Assembly (NCBI RefSeq): GCF_003605385.1
Contig: NZ_QYTV02000008.1
Location: 62,001 to 126,000, forward strand
Direction: 5' to 3'
Length of the DNA: 64,000 nucleotides
Source: Siminovitchia acidinfaciens
GTDB lineage: Bacteria > Bacillota > Bacilli > Bacillales > Bacillaceae_C
The first letter of the stretch is position 1. Every line of letters begins with the position of its first letter. Positions 8,129 through 17,603 of the stretch are shown here, one piece after another. The notes under the pieces were generated by a model. That model was not told the origin of the DNA and searched no databases. It saw only the letters and a list, made by a program, of their open reading frames with translations. The position numbers and the translations under genes are program-made.

Positions 8129-10177
8129 TTAAACAACGCTTTCCTGATTAAGCAGTTTTTCAATCTCATGTTTTGTTACCGGTCGACTATATAGGTAGCC
8201 CTGACCAATGTGGCAGCCATTTTCGATCAGGAATTCTGCTTGTTCCTCGGTCTCAATACCTTCGGCAATTAATTCGAAGTTCAAGTTGCTGCCCATTTCA
8301 ATGATTGTTTTTACAACGGAAGCGGTATTGGTGTTGTTCATCATACGATGTACAAAAGATTTGTCGATTTTTATAACATCAATAGGCAGATTGCTCAGTA
8401 CGCTCAAAGATGAATAACCGGTGCCGAAATCATCGATTGATACTTTAATACCTATGTTTTTCAGTTTACCGATAATTGCAAAAGATTGATTGATTTTTTG
8501 CATGACGCTTTCTGTAATTTCCAATTCAAGATATTTTGGGGGCAGCAGGTTCTGGCTTAAAGATTCGTTGACAAGCTCGATGAAGTGGTGATCTTCAAAT
8601 TGCAATGCCGAGACATTCACGGCAATTTTAATCCGAATGCCTGAACTTTGCCATAATCTAATCTGCTTGCATGCTTCCTGGATTACCCATTTTCCAATCG
8701 GTATGATCATCCCGGTACTTTCAGCGACTGGAACGAATTCATATGGGGAAATATTCCCTAATTCCGGATGCTTCCATCGAAGCAGCGCCTCTACTCCAAC
8801 AATTCGTTTGCTCTTTAAATGTACCTGCGGCTGATAATACAGCTCAAATTCATTCTTATGGAGCGCCTTCTTTAATCCTTGCTCTATTTTTATTTTCCTG
8901 TCTAATACCCTTTCATCTTCTCGGACGAAAAATTGAAAGTTGTTGTATCCGCTTTTTTGAACGAGATGCATTGCTTTATATGCGTGCTTCATCAGTGTGT
9001 TTTCATTCTTACCGTCATCCGGATACATGCTGATGCCGATGCTTGTCGTTGTAAAAAACTCTTTTTCATTTAGAACAAAAGGCTTCATAAATGAGTTTGA
9101 GATCTGTTGTGCGACTTCTATTACACTTTCCTCGTCCGTGTTTTCCAGCAAAATAATGAATTCATCGCCGCCATGTCTTGCCACAATTCCATTTGCGGGA
9201 ACACTTGTTATTAATCTTTCGCCGACCTTGACCAGGAAATGGTCTCCCTGGTGATGCCCCATTGAATCATTGACAAGCTTGAACCTGTCCAAATCTATGA
9301 ACATCACTGCAAGTTCCTGGTCATTTTTCTTGCATCGGACAATTGCTTCACGTAAAACACTTTGAAACTTCATCCGGTTTGGAAGTCCTGTCAATTGATC
9401 ATAATAGGCCATGTAATTCATTTTGGACTCATGATGTTTGCGCTCTCTTATTGAAAGAGTGTGCATCAATCCCACTACGATGAAATTGATAATAACAATC
9501 CCGATCAATACAGTATTCGGCTTAATGGCAAACTCCCAGGCCTTGGGCTCCAATAGAATGGTTTCAAAATAATTTTCGTATATTGTGATCGATTTCATGC
9601 CAATATAATGTGTCAAACAGACACCGAGCGCCAATATGACAGCAACGGGAATATGAAGAAAAGAGAAGCTTTCTTTAATCGTTTTTGTGAATAAATATGC
9701 CGAAATGACAGAAAATCCAATAGCCGTCCCGATTGATGCAGCTACCAGAAAGGGATCATATTCGATGATAGAACTTGTGACCACTCCATTCATTCCGGTA
9801 AAATGCATCAAAACAATACTTGAACCAAGTAAGACGGCCGCTGGGAGTAAGTTGGAAATAGTTGTTTCTTTGGATGTGAAAACATAAAAAGCAGCATACG
9901 ACAGAATGACTGCGATAAAAAGCGAAAACAACGTTGTCGGGCCCTTGTATATGACTTCGCCGCCTGTTTGCAAAGAAAGCATTGAAGTAAAATGCATCGA
10001 CCAAATGCCAATGCCCATCATGGAGGCGCTCGCTGCCAGCCAAAGCCTTCTTTTTTTCAAGGTATCCGCTTTGTGAACCCTTCTAAGCAAATCAAGTGTT
10101 GTGACACACGCAAAAATTGAGATTAAAATGGAAATGAGTACAATAGAACTGTTATATACAAACGTGATTTTTTCCAT
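8129..10177 (-). CDS. MHYT-GGDEF-EAL protein (cyclic-di-GMP turnover)
   Basis: About 682 residues. The N-terminal seven-helix MHYT sensor shows the repeated motif as SMHFTSM, LMHFTGM and LTHYIGM, thought to sense a diatomic gas via metal. A GGDEF diguanylate cyclase domain follows, with an intact HGGDEF near residue 335. A C-terminal EAL phosphodiesterase domain has EALLRW near residue 463 plus the downstream DDFGTGYSS and ESVM motifs. Both catalytic signatures look intact, so it could make or degrade cyclic-di-GMP. The architecture resembles B. subtilis YkoW. ATG 10177 is set by GAGGG upstream. A link to the eps locus is possible but not shown. Confidence 0.9.
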   Translation of the reverse strand: MEKITFVYNSSIVLISILISIFACVTTLDLLRRVHKADTLKKRRLWLAASASMMGIGIWSMHFTSMLSLQTGGEVIYKGPTTLFSLFIAVILSYAAFYVFTSKETTISNLLPAAVLLGSSIVLMHFTGMNGVVTSSIIEYDPFLVAASIGTAIGFSVISAYLFTKTIKESFSFLHIPVAVILALGVCLTHYIGMKSITIYENYFETILLEPKAWEFAIKPNTVLIGIVIINFIVVGLMHTLSIRERKHHESKMNYMAYYDQLTGLPNRMKFQSVLREAIVRCKKNDQELAVMFIDLDRFKLVNDSMGHHQGDHFLVKVGERLITSVPANGIVARHGGDEFIILLENTDEESVIEVAQQISNSFMKPFVLNEKEFFTTTSIGISMYPDDGKNENTLMKHAYKAMHLVQKSGYNNFQFFVREDERVLDRKIKIEQGLKKALHKNEFELYYQPQVHLKSKRIVGVEALLRWKHPELGNISPYEFVPVAESTGMIIPIGKWVIQEACKQIRLWQSSGIRIKIAVNVSALQFEDHHFIELVNESLSQNLLPPKYLELEITESVMQKINQSFAIIGKLKNIGIKVSIDDFGTGYSSLSVLSNLPIDVIKIDKSFVHRMMNNTNTASVVKTIIEMGSNLNFELIAEGIETEEQAEFLIENGCHIGQGYLYSRPVTKHEIEKLLNQESVV

Positions 10178-10183
10178 TAACAA

Positions 10184-10511
10184 GACCCTCGTTCCACTGA
10201 ATTTAGGTAATTGAACTATTCATTCTTTTTATCGGCTTTTATCGAATTTTGTAAATAGGATATTTGGATTTATACTATAAAGCATTGAATCTCCTTCGAT
10301 AGATGAAAATGCTGCACAGAGGGATCGCCTTATATCCCCAGATTGAACAAGGAATTTCCATGTTTTGGATCGGTGTTTCTAACATTTTGGTGAAAGTTGA
10401 TTGTTCGCGTGTGCGAAAAGGAAAATTCATATTATAATGGATACAGATGTTTTATAAATTACTGATGAAATGCGCAGGGGTGAATGCTCCTGGCGGTACG
10501 GTTAATATAAT
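10184..10511. other. Intergenic region between the c-di-GMP gene and ctaB
   Basis: No convincing coding frame. A perfect -10 box TATAAT lies at 10433-10438 on the plus strand with no good -35, probably for ctaB. A short hairpin CAGGGG...CTCCTG lies around 10475-10492 in the predicted leader. Nothing else is recognisable. Confidence 0.4.
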
Positions 10512-10537
10512 GGCGGGGCGGATTGCCCGGCCTTTTT
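10512..10537 (+). promoter_or_regulatory. Terminator-like hairpin in the ctaB leader (candidate attenuator)
   Basis: A GC-rich hairpin (GGCGGGGC against GCCCGGCC) is followed directly by TTTTT and then by the ctaB ribosome site AAGGGG. It has the form of an intrinsic terminator placed within the 5' leader, so transcription of ctaB could be attenuated. No ligand-binding fold is evident. Confidence 0.45.
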
Positions 10538-10553
10538 AAGGGGTCGAAATCAT

Positions 10554-11468
10554 ATGATATTGAGTAAGACAGAAGCTCATGATGGACATGTGAGGGGAGG
10601 ACAAGTTGCTGCATTCTTTGCAGACTTTATGGCACTTTTTAAGGGGATAGTGCTGATCGCTAACGTGCTGCCGGTTTTTACAGGGTTTTGGCTGGCATTG
10701 GTTTTTACCAATACATCCTTTGCCATACATGTGGATTTATTTTTACTGACTATTATTGGGAGTACACTTGTCATGGCTGGTGCGCTTGTCCTTAATAACT
10801 GGTATGAAGTTGATTTGGACACTGTCATGGACAGGACTCAAATACGTCCGACGGTTACTGGCAGGATATCGCTTAAGACAACTTTGGCTCTTGGAATTGT
10901 CTTAAGCATAGTTGGATTTGTATTTTTGGCTTTCACTACATGGGAGGCTGTTCTTTACGCATTTATCGGCTGGTTCACTTATGTCATCATGTACACGATG
11001 TGGACGAAACGGAAGTATACACTAAACACAGTTATCGGAAGTATTTCCGGCGCGGTTACACCATTGATCGGCTGGGCGGCAGTCGGTTCAGCTAATCACA
11101 TCGTACCGGTCGTACTATTCATGATCCTATTCATTTGGCAGATGCCACATACTTTTGCCATTGCGATGAAAAGGCACGATGAATATAAAGCGGCAGGAGT
11201 GGCCATGCTGCCCGTCATCCGAGGATTTGAAATGACGAAGCGCCAAATCTTTGTTTATGTCGCATGTCTGCTGCCATTTCCTTTCTTCCTTGTACCGCTT
11301 GGAACAGCCTTTATAGTTGTTGCAACTGTACTGAATCTTGCATGGCTGGGGCTGGCGATTTGGGGATTCTTTGTAAAAGATGACATGAAATGGGCACGGA
11401 TTAATTTTGTGGTATCAGTCAACTATATTGCGATCCTGTTCATCATGATGGTTATAGTTACTTTGTAA
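10554..11468 (+). CDS. ctaB: Heme O synthase (protoheme IX farnesyltransferase)
   Basis: A 304-residue UbiA-superfamily membrane prenyltransferase that attaches a farnesyl group to heme B to give heme O, needed for aa3/caa3 oxidases. The key Asp-rich motif NNWYEVDLDTVMDRTQIRPTVTG is a clear match for CtaB/CyoE, and a second Asp-containing site lies in KRHDEYKAAG. About nine hydrophobic helices are spread along the protein. The start ATG is 9 bases after AAGGGG. It is a lone gene here, without ctaA or the oxidase subunits. A terminator follows. Confidence 0.93.
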   Translation: MILSKTEAHDGHVRGGQVAAFFADFMALFKGIVLIANVLPVFTGFWLALVFTNTSFAIHVDLFLLTIIGSTLVMAGALVLNNWYEVDLDTVMDRTQIRPTVTGRISLKTTLALGIVLSIVGFVFLAFTTWEAVLYAFIGWFTYVIMYTMWTKRKYTLNTVIGSISGAVTPLIGWAAVGSANHIVPVVLFMILFIWQMPHTFAIAMKRHDEYKAAGVAMLPVIRGFEMTKRQIFVYVACLLPFPFFLVPLGTAFIVVATVLNLAWLGLAIWGFFVKDDMKWARINFVVSVNYIAILFIMMVIVTL

Positions 11469-11470
11469 AT

Positions 11471-11502
11471 TTGAGGAGTTGATTTTCGGCTCCTCTTTTT
11501 TC
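11471..11502 (+). terminator. Rho-independent terminator after ctaB
   Basis: GAGGAG (11473-11478) pairs with CTCCTC (11490-11495), followed by six T residues. Confidence 0.85.
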
Positions 11503-11560
11503 ATGTAAACTTTGCAGTTATAATGAGGTAACGTAATAGATAGTGAAAGGATTTTTAAGT

Positions 11561-13720
11561 ATGTCCATTGATTTTTTCGACCGTAAGGAAACGGAAACAG
11601 GCGTGATCTTAAATGAAGTTCAAAAACAGGCAGTGCTTCAAACGGAAGGGCCATTGCTACTATTGGCTTCGCCCGGATCAGGTAAGACAACGACGATTAT
11701 CATGAAGATCGGCTATCTTATACAGGAGAAGAAAGTAGCGCCTTCCCGCATAAAAGCAGTCACTTTCAGCCGGGCATCAGCCAATGATATGAAAGAGCGC
11801 TTCAAGCTGTTTTACCCGGAAGTTCCGCCGGTGGATTTTTCCACGATACATAGTCTCGCTTTTGAAACGGTTAGGGAACAGCTGTACAAAGAGCGGGTCG
11901 ACTGGCAAATTATTGAAGGAAATACGGAAGACGGTTTACACAAGAAATTGATTTTACGGAAGCTGTTTGAATCCGAAGTTGGTGAGACAATAACCGAGGA
12001 TCAACTCGAAGAACTCATGACGTATATCAGCTTTATTAAAAATAAAATGATTCCGCAAAAGGACTGGTCATCGGTCAAGTGCACAGTCCCGAAAGCGGCG
12101 AAGATTTTTCGGAAGTATGAAAAATTCAAGCAGACGGGACATCACAAATTGTTGCTTGACTTTGATGACATGCTGACAATGGCAAACGATATTTTTGAGA
12201 ATGAGAGTGAACTTCTGAGGAAATATCAAAGCAGATATGATTATATATTGACGGATGAGAGTCAAGATACGTCGTTGGTGCAGCATCAAATCATTGAAAA
12301 ACTGGCAAGGGAGCATCAGAATCTGTGTGTGGTGGCTGATGATGATCAGTCGATCTACAGCTGGCGGGGAGCGGAGCCGTCTTATTTATTGGATTTCAAG
12401 AAGACTTATCCGAATGCGGTAGTTTTGTTCATGGAGCAGAATTATCGATCTTCCAAGGATATCGTGGAAACGGCCAACGAATTTATTAAACAGAATAAAA
12501 ACCGTTATGCCAAAAACATGTACACGAAAAATCCTTCGTTAAAGCCTATTATATTTAAAAAATTTTCAGATTACAAGAGTCAAGCAAAATATTTGGTGAA
12601 AAAAATCATAGAAGAGGGAAATTTGTCAGAAATTGCTGTTTTGTACCGGAACAATTCATCCTCAATTGCATTGATGAATGAATTTGATCGGGCGGGAATC
12701 CCTTTTTTCATGAAAGATGCGGACAATCGCTTTTTTTCCCACTGGGTCGTCGATGATATATTAAATTTCATGAGAATGACTTTTACGGACAAGCGTCCGG
12801 ATATTCTGGAAAAGATTTATACGAAACTCAATGGATACATCACGAAGAAGCAAATGATTGCAGTCAAACAAATCAGAAATAACGAATCTGTTTTTGATAA
12901 TCTGATCAACTACGCCCAATTGAAGGACTATCAGGTGACAAAAATAAAGGAGAACAAGGAGACTATCGAGCAAATGAAAGGCATGCCGCCGCTGCACGCA
13001 ATTCATGTTATCCGGGATAGGCTAGGCTACGAAAAGGCAATTGAAAGAATGTGTGAGCGGCTCGGATTCCGAAAAGAATATTTGGTCGGTATATTAAATA
13101 CACTTGAGGAAATTGCCAAGGATCTTAAATCAATGGAGGAATTCGCTGCAAGGTTAAAACATCTGGAATCGACATTGAGGACCTCTAAATTCAAGAAGGA
13201 CGAAAATGCAGTGACGTTTTCAACCTTCCACAGCGCGAAAGGCCTGGAGTTTGAAAAAGTGTACATGATTGATTTGATCGACGGCGTCATCCCATCGGCT
13301 GATGATAAGAAAGGCGACATGGAAGAAGCTGTACGTTTGTTTTATGTCGGTATGACCCGGGCTAAAAGACATTTGGAACTTATTTCGTATCAACAGAGGG
13401 ATGGAGCAAAAGAAATGGAATCTCAGTTTGTCAGCGATGTTTGGAATATTATTCATCCGCCAAAGAAGATTGAGTCCAAAGGTTCGGAGCGGCACGGTGC
13501 TGTAAAAAAGGAGTACACTAAGCCTGATACTGCCATCAATCCAAACGCAATCCGTGTCCAATCTGCACTGCAGTCTGGCATGACAGTGAAGCACAGAGTA
13601 TTTGGGACGGGCACGATTACTAATTTAGACCAAGAAACAATCAGCATTCAGTTTTCCAAGCAGGAGAAGGCGCTCTCTGTTGAAATGTGTCTGGAACGAG
13701 GGTTGTTGGAGCAAGTTTAA
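11561..13720 (+). CDS. UvrD/PcrA-family DNA helicase (YjcD-like)
   Basis: About 719 residues. A superfamily 1A helicase: Walker A ASPGSGKTTT near residue 36, motif Ia AVTFSRASANDMKERF, Walker B TDESQDTS (Ser in place of the usual Phe/Val), motif III DDDQSIYSWRGAEP, motif IV QNYRSSKDIV, motif V FSTFHSAKGLEF and motif VI LFYVGMTRAKRHLEL. The C-terminal roughly 60 residues (GMTVKHRVFGTGTI) form the Tudor-like fold that binds RNA polymerase in PcrA. The sequence is nearer to Bacillus YjcD than to PcrA itself. ATG 11561 is preceded by AAAGGA. It probably acts in DNA repair or clearing of stalled transcription. Confidence 0.88.
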   Translation: MSIDFFDRKETETGVILNEVQKQAVLQTEGPLLLLASPGSGKTTTIIMKIGYLIQEKKVAPSRIKAVTFSRASANDMKERFKLFYPEVPPVDFSTIHSLAFETVREQLYKERVDWQIIEGNTEDGLHKKLILRKLFESEVGETITEDQLEELMTYISFIKNKMIPQKDWSSVKCTVPKAAKIFRKYEKFKQTGHHKLLLDFDDMLTMANDIFENESELLRKYQSRYDYILTDESQDTSLVQHQIIEKLAREHQNLCVVADDDQSIYSWRGAEPSYLLDFKKTYPNAVVLFMEQNYRSSKDIVETANEFIKQNKNRYAKNMYTKNPSLKPIIFKKFSDYKSQAKYLVKKIIEEGNLSEIAVLYRNNSSSIALMNEFDRAGIPFFMKDADNRFFSHWVVDDILNFMRMTFTDKRPDILEKIYTKLNGYITKKQMIAVKQIRNNESVFDNLINYAQLKDYQVTKIKENKETIEQMKGMPPLHAIHVIRDRLGYEKAIERMCERLGFRKEYLVGILNTLEEIAKDLKSMEEFAARLKHLESTLRTSKFKKDENAVTFSTFHSAKGLEFEKVYMIDLIDGVIPSADDKKGDMEEAVRLFYVGMTRAKRHLELISYQQRDGAKEMESQFVSDVWNIIHPPKKIESKGSERHGAVKKEYTKPDTAINPNAIRVQSALQSGMTVKHRVFGTGTITNLDQETISIQFSKQEKALSVEMCLERGLLEQV

Positions 13721-13883
13721 ACTGGTTGGGAGCATTTTTAAAAATTTTAAAGTCTGATGAAAGAACTTAAACCAGATGAACTTTATAGGACATAAATTTG
13801 GGCAAAGGATGGCGTCCATTGTTCCTATTGCTTCCGGGATAAACGCCTGGTATTTAATACGGAAGCAAGACAGGGTGAAAACT

Positions 13884-13921
13884 AAGTGGATCTTATCAAA
13901 TCGATAAGATCCACTTTTTTT
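13884..13921. terminator. Bidirectional terminator between helicase and EamA genes
   Basis: AAGTGGATCTTATC (13884-13897) and GATAAGATCCACTT (13903-13916) form a perfect 14-bp stem with a T run at one side and an A-rich flank at the other. The two flanking genes converge on it. Confidence 0.92.
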
Positions 13922-14801
13922 ATGCTTTTTCCCGCAACGGCACAGTCCTGAAGAGTCTTGGCTTCGTCTCCGAGATTAAAATGGCAAGCAGGATCAAAGC
14001 CGCTCCGACAGCCATTTTCACAGTGATTACTTCACCCAGAACGAGAATCGATAAAACCATACCCCAGAATGATTCTGTAGATAGGATAATGGCCGCCTTT
14101 GTTTCGGAAATGAATTTCTGAGCCACCGTCTGCAATAAGAAGGCAATGGCTGTTGCAAAAACACCCAGATAAACTAAGGAAAATACAGCGCCGTCTACCA
14201 TTGGTATGGCAAGCTCTCCCCTAAATGTCAAAACGATGAACCCGAGTATAGCTGCAGTGAGCAGTTGAACAACCGTTAAGTGAATTGGATCCTCCGTACT
14301 CACAAATTTGGCGGTGTAAATGATATGGAATGCAAAAGCGAAAGCACAAAGGAAGGACAAAATATCCCCTATGTTCAGTTCCGCTGAAAATCTGATAGAT
14401 AGAAATGCAATGCCAAGCATGGCAAGCACCGCTCCAGCGACTTCGTGTTTATCCAGCCGTTTCTTATACATCGCCCATCCGATCAAAGGGACAACGACAA
14501 CATTGACCGCTGTCAGAAAAGCATTCTTGGAAGGTGTCGTGAACTGGAGGCCCACTGTCTGCAGGGCAAAAGCCAAGTATAAAATAGCTCCAAGTATTAC
14601 ACCCTTAATCATCGTTTCTTTTTTTACGGATTTTAATTTTTTATAAAAAACAAGCCCCAATATGGCGGCGCCAATTAAAAATCTGACAGCCATATTCTGA
14701 TATGCCGAATAATAATCCAGCGAAATTGAAGTGACGACAAAGCCGCTTCCCCAAATGATGGCGATAATAATTAGACCAATTTCCCCGATGTATTTGCGCA
14801 T
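13920..14801 (-). CDS. EamA/DMT-family transporter
   Basis: About 293 residues with ten predicted membrane helices in two EamA repeats (first from GLIIIAIIWGSGFVVTSISL, second from IGDILSFLCAFAFAFHIIYT). The GSGF and ESFWGMVLSILVLGE motifs are typical of this metabolite-exporter family; the substrate cannot be predicted. ATG 14801 follows GGAGG at proper spacing; the longer reading from 14819 would include the ribosome site. It is a single gene, divergent from the lasso cluster, with an AT-rich 225-base interval in between. Confidence 0.88.
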   Translation of the reverse strand: MRKYIGEIGLIIIAIIWGSGFVVTSISLDYYSAYQNMAVRFLIGAAILGLVFYKKLKSVKKETMIKGVILGAILYLAFALQTVGLQFTTPSKNAFLTAVNVVVVPLIGWAMYKKRLDKHEVAGAVLAMLGIAFLSIRFSAELNIGDILSFLCAFAFAFHIIYTAKFVSTEDPIHLTVVQLLTAAILGFIVLTFRGELAIPMVDGAVFSLVYLGVFATAIAFLLQTVAQKFISETKAAIILSTESFWGMVLSILVLGEVITVKMAVGAALILLAILISETKPRLFRTVPLREKA

Positions 14802-15027
14802 GAATTTCCTCCAAAACAAAAAATAATTACAATTTGTTTATCAAATAGTGCCAATTCTACCATTATAACTTGCAATTAACAAAATACGCTATATTTTTCT
14901 TTCGTGAGACGACAATAAAGGCAAAGTTTGAAAAGAATACTTGATTTATAAATCAACATATAATAATGAATAAAACTATGTTTTTTTCAGGTATTGTGTT
15001 GCTAATTATTAATGTGTTTTTATCTCG

Positions 15028-15056
15028 TTGACAACGGAGTTGTTTGATGATAATTT
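15028..15056 (+). promoter_or_regulatory. Predicted sigma-A promoter of the lasso peptide cluster
   Basis: A consensus -35, TTGACA, lies at 15028-15033. Downstream are GATAAT (15049-15054, 15-base spacer) and TAATTT (15051-15056, 17-base spacer) as alternative -10 boxes. The predicted transcript start, about 15062, is directly before the first SinR-type box, so a bound repressor would block the start. The rest of 14802-15160 is AT-rich with no gene. Confidence 0.55.
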
Positions 15057-15067
15057 ATTAATATCGA

Positions 15068-15144
15068 ATTCTTTATAGAGAACAACACCTGTTCCGTCAG
15101 TAAAAAAATAATATATTTTTTACTATTTGTTCTTTATTGAGTAC
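15068..15144 (+). promoter_or_regulatory. Two SinR-type operators in front of the lasso cluster
   Basis: Box 1, ATTCTTTATAGAGAAC (15068-15083), has a perfect GTTCTCT half-site on the minus strand. Box 2, GTTCTTTATTGAGTAC (15129-15144), has a perfect GTTCTTT on the plus strand. GTTCTYT is the established SinR consensus of B. subtilis. The same 16-bp dyad recurs at the epsA promoter and further into the eps locus. Binding here by the SinR-like protein encoded at 37434 is an inference. Confidence 0.6.
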
Positions 15145-15160
15145 AAAACAAAGGATCTCA

Positions 15161-15513
15161 ATGAGTGCAATTGTTGGAATTATTCATTATCACGACGAGC
15201 CGATCCAAAGAGAGGACAGCGAAGGAATCATGGCTGATTTATCCAAATTTCCCGCTGAGAATATGCAATCATGGCAGGAGTTCTGGGATGCCACGTACAA
15301 TGGATCACACCGGAATGAGTAGGTTAACAATTGCCGTTTAACGATTATGAAAGAGAGTTGGCAATAACAGCAGATGCCATTATAGATAACCGTGATAAAT
15401 TATTCGAAAGGCCGCAGGTAGAGCGTGAAGATCAAAAAGAGCCTGGAAGTTTACTAATTTTATTGGCTTATGAAGAGTGAAGAGAAGAATGGCCGGAGTA
15501 TTTAAAGAAATAG
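15161..15513 (+). pseudogene. Decayed duplicate of the lasso cyclase (N-terminal part)
   Basis: ATG 15161 opens a frame, MSAIVGIIHYHDEPI, that parallels the start of the intact cyclase (MSAITGLFNHNNQIV) and stops at 15322. From 15331 another frame gives LPFNDYERELAITADAIIDN, matching LPYYDSERQLAITADAMIDN of the intact gene, up to a stop at 15480. A last piece (WPEYL) reaches 15513. Frameshift, deletion and stops make it non-functional, and the whole PP-loop domain is gone. It lies between the predicted promoter and the intact gene. Bases 15540-15612 hold short direct repeats of AATCAAAACAATCAAAT. Confidence 0.85.
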
Positions 15514-15638
15514 CCATACTAAGTCAAGATGAGATTTCGGTAAAAACTAGAATCGATCTTGATTTCCATCAAATAATCAAAACAATCAAATAATCAAAAC
15601 AATCAAATAAACATAAAAAAATTTTGGAGGGAAATACA

Positions 15639-17603
15639 ATGAGTGCAATCACCGGGCTTTTCAACCATAACAATCAAATTGTTGACGCTGAGCATTGCAC
15701 TCGGTTAATGGGGGCATTAAAGAAATTCCCATCCGATGATAAATACACATGGAGCAGTAACTGTATTTTTATGGGGTGCCATAATCAGTGGATTACAAAA
15801 GAATCGATTGGTGAAAGGTTGCCTTATTATGATAGCGAGCGGCAGCTTGCAATAACAGCAGATGCCATGATTGATAATCGTAGGGAATTATTTGAAAGGC
15901 TACAAGTTAAAAAATCTCTACAGAAAACTTTGTCTGATAGCCAACTGATTCTCCGGGCATATGTAAAGTGGGGGAAGAATGCTCCCAATTACTTAATCGG
16001 GGATTTTTCTTTTATGATTTGGGATGAAAGAAATCAAAAGCTGTTTGGAGCCAGGGATTTTTCAGGGGCCCGCACCCTTTATTATTATAACAATCCTGAG
16101 CAATTTGTATTTTCTACTCTCATCGAACCAATGTTAACACTTCCATTTGTAAAAAGAAAAATTAACGAGGATTGGCTAGCGGAATTTATAGCCATCCCTA
16201 CCATCGTAGAAAGTGCGGATATAAATCATACAGTATTTGAAGATATTTATCAGGTTCCTCCCGGTCATACAATAACGATAGACCATGGCCGTATAAGATT
16301 GCAGAGATACTGGTATGTAGGACCAGTTAAGACATTGAACTTAAAGTCTGAAAGTGAATACCAGGAAGCCTTTCAAGATGTTTTTCGTCTGTCAGTCACT
16401 GAAAAAATGAGGTCACATGGAGAAGTCGGTTCACATTTAAGCGGAGGACTTGATTCGGGGTCAGTAGTGAGTTTTGCAGCAAAAGAGCTCAAAAAAAAAA
16501 TGAAAACTTTGCACACATATAGTTATATACCGGAAGAAACCTTTGAGGACTGGACACCCAAATATTATATAGCTGATGAAAGGCCATTTATTAAAGAGAC
16601 AGTGAGATATGTGGGAAATGTAAAAGATAATTACTTAGATTTCAAAAGCGAAGACCCATTCTCAGGAATAAATGATTTTTTAGAGATTATGGAAATGCCC
16701 TATAAATTTTTTGAAAATGCATTTTGGCTAAAAGGGATTAATGAAAGAGCACAAGTAGATGGGGTAAAAATACTATTAAATGGTGCAAGGGGTAATCATT
16801 CCATTTCCTGGGGATCAGAAAGGTTAAACATTGAATATTATGCTTCGTTATTAAAAGGGGGGCGGTTGCTTCAGCTTAATCAGGAGCTAACCGCTTACTG
16901 TGCAAACTTCTTAACTGGAAAAAAAATTATGCTGCCAATTGTTGCAAGAAATGCTTTTCCAAAGATTTTCCGGTTGCTTTCTATGCAAAACAATACTAAG
17001 TATGCATTTCCTTCATTTATCAATCAACAACTAGCTAATCGGACTAATGTATACAACAAGCTTAAACAATACAGCATTGTAGCTGGTCATGTTGACGGTG
17101 GATTGGACGAATACAGAAGAAGTTATTATGATCAGCTCCACGTGTGGAATAAAAGCGGGACTGCGACGACGAAATTATCTCTTCGATATTCTCTTTGGGA
17201 TCGAGATCCGACAAATGATCCAAGGGTCATCCGATTTTGTTTATCGGTTCCAGAAAAACAATATGTAAAAGAGGGAATGGAGCGCTCTTTCTTAAGACGG
17301 ATGACAAAAAATATCCTCCCCGATAAAGTGAGACTCAACCATTATTCCCGCGGGATACAAGCGGCCGATACAATACATAGAATGAAGCCGATCTGGATGA
17401 AATTCAAAGAAGAGATATCTGAGATATGCAGAGATTCAGTAATGGCAGACATTATCGATACAACAGTTATTGAGAATATCCTTACAGATTTAAGTGATCA
17501 GCCCAGTCTAGACTTCGTTTGGACGGATAATTTTAAAATACTCACAAGAAGCTTAATGATCCACCGCTTTCTCAAAAAGCAGCATGTGAAAGGAGGTGAC
17601 TAG
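15639..17603 (+). CDS. Lasso peptide macrolactam synthetase (C protein, asparagine synthetase-like)
   Basis: 654 residues. An N-terminal Ntn-type glutamine amidotransferase-like domain begins MSAITG with Ser, not Cys, after Met. Glutaminase activity is therefore absent, as is usual for lasso cyclases. The C-terminal synthetase domain has the PP-loop SGGLDSGSV near residue 268. In this family it adenylates the side chain of the ring Asp/Glu and joins it to the peptide N-terminus. ATG 15639 follows GGAGGG; an in-frame TTG at 15624 overlaps that site. The precursor gene starts at the base after its stop codon, and kinase, B1, B2, nucleotidyltransferase and exporter follow, as in the paeninodin cluster. 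Confidence 0.92.
   Translation: MSAITGLFNHNNQIVDAEHCTRLMGALKKFPSDDKYTWSSNCIFMGCHNQWITKESIGERLPYYDSERQLAITADAMIDNRRELFERLQVKKSLQKTLSDSQLILRAYVKWGKNAPNYLIGDFSFMIWDERNQKLFGARDFSGARTLYYYNNPEQFVFSTLIEPMLTLPFVKRKINEDWLAEFIAIPTIVESADINHTVFEDIYQVPPGHTITIDHGRIRLQRYWYVGPVKTLNLKSESEYQEAFQDVFRLSVTEKMRSHGEVGSHLSGGLDSGSVVSFAAKELKKKMKTLHTYSYIPEETFEDWTPKYYIADERPFIKETVRYVGNVKDNYLDFKSEDPFSGINDFLEIMEMPYKFFENAFWLKGINERAQVDGVKILLNGARGNHSISWGSERLNIEYYASLLKGGRLLQLNQELTAYCANFLTGKKIMLPIVARNAFPKIFRLLSMQNNTKYAFPSFINQQLANRTNVYNKLKQYSIVAGHVDGGLDEYRRSYYDQLHVWNKSGTATTKLSLRYSLWDRDPTNDPRVIRFCLSVPEKQYVKEGMERSFLRRMTKNILPDKVRLNHYSRGIQAADTIHRMKPIWMKFKEEISEICRDSVMADIIDTTVIENILTDLSDQPSLDFVWTDNFKILTRSLMIHRFLKKQHVKGGD

Noticed and set aside
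13809-13907. 33-codon frame MASIVPIASGINAWYL with AAAGG upstream
   Set aside because: It runs into the stem of the bidirectional terminator, and I recognise no family; probably chance.
15489-15593. 34-codon frame MAGVFKEIAILSQDE before the lasso cyclase, considered as a second lasso precursor
   Set aside because: It has no YxxP/WxxP leader motif and no ring-forming pattern, and it overlaps the relic of the cyclase.
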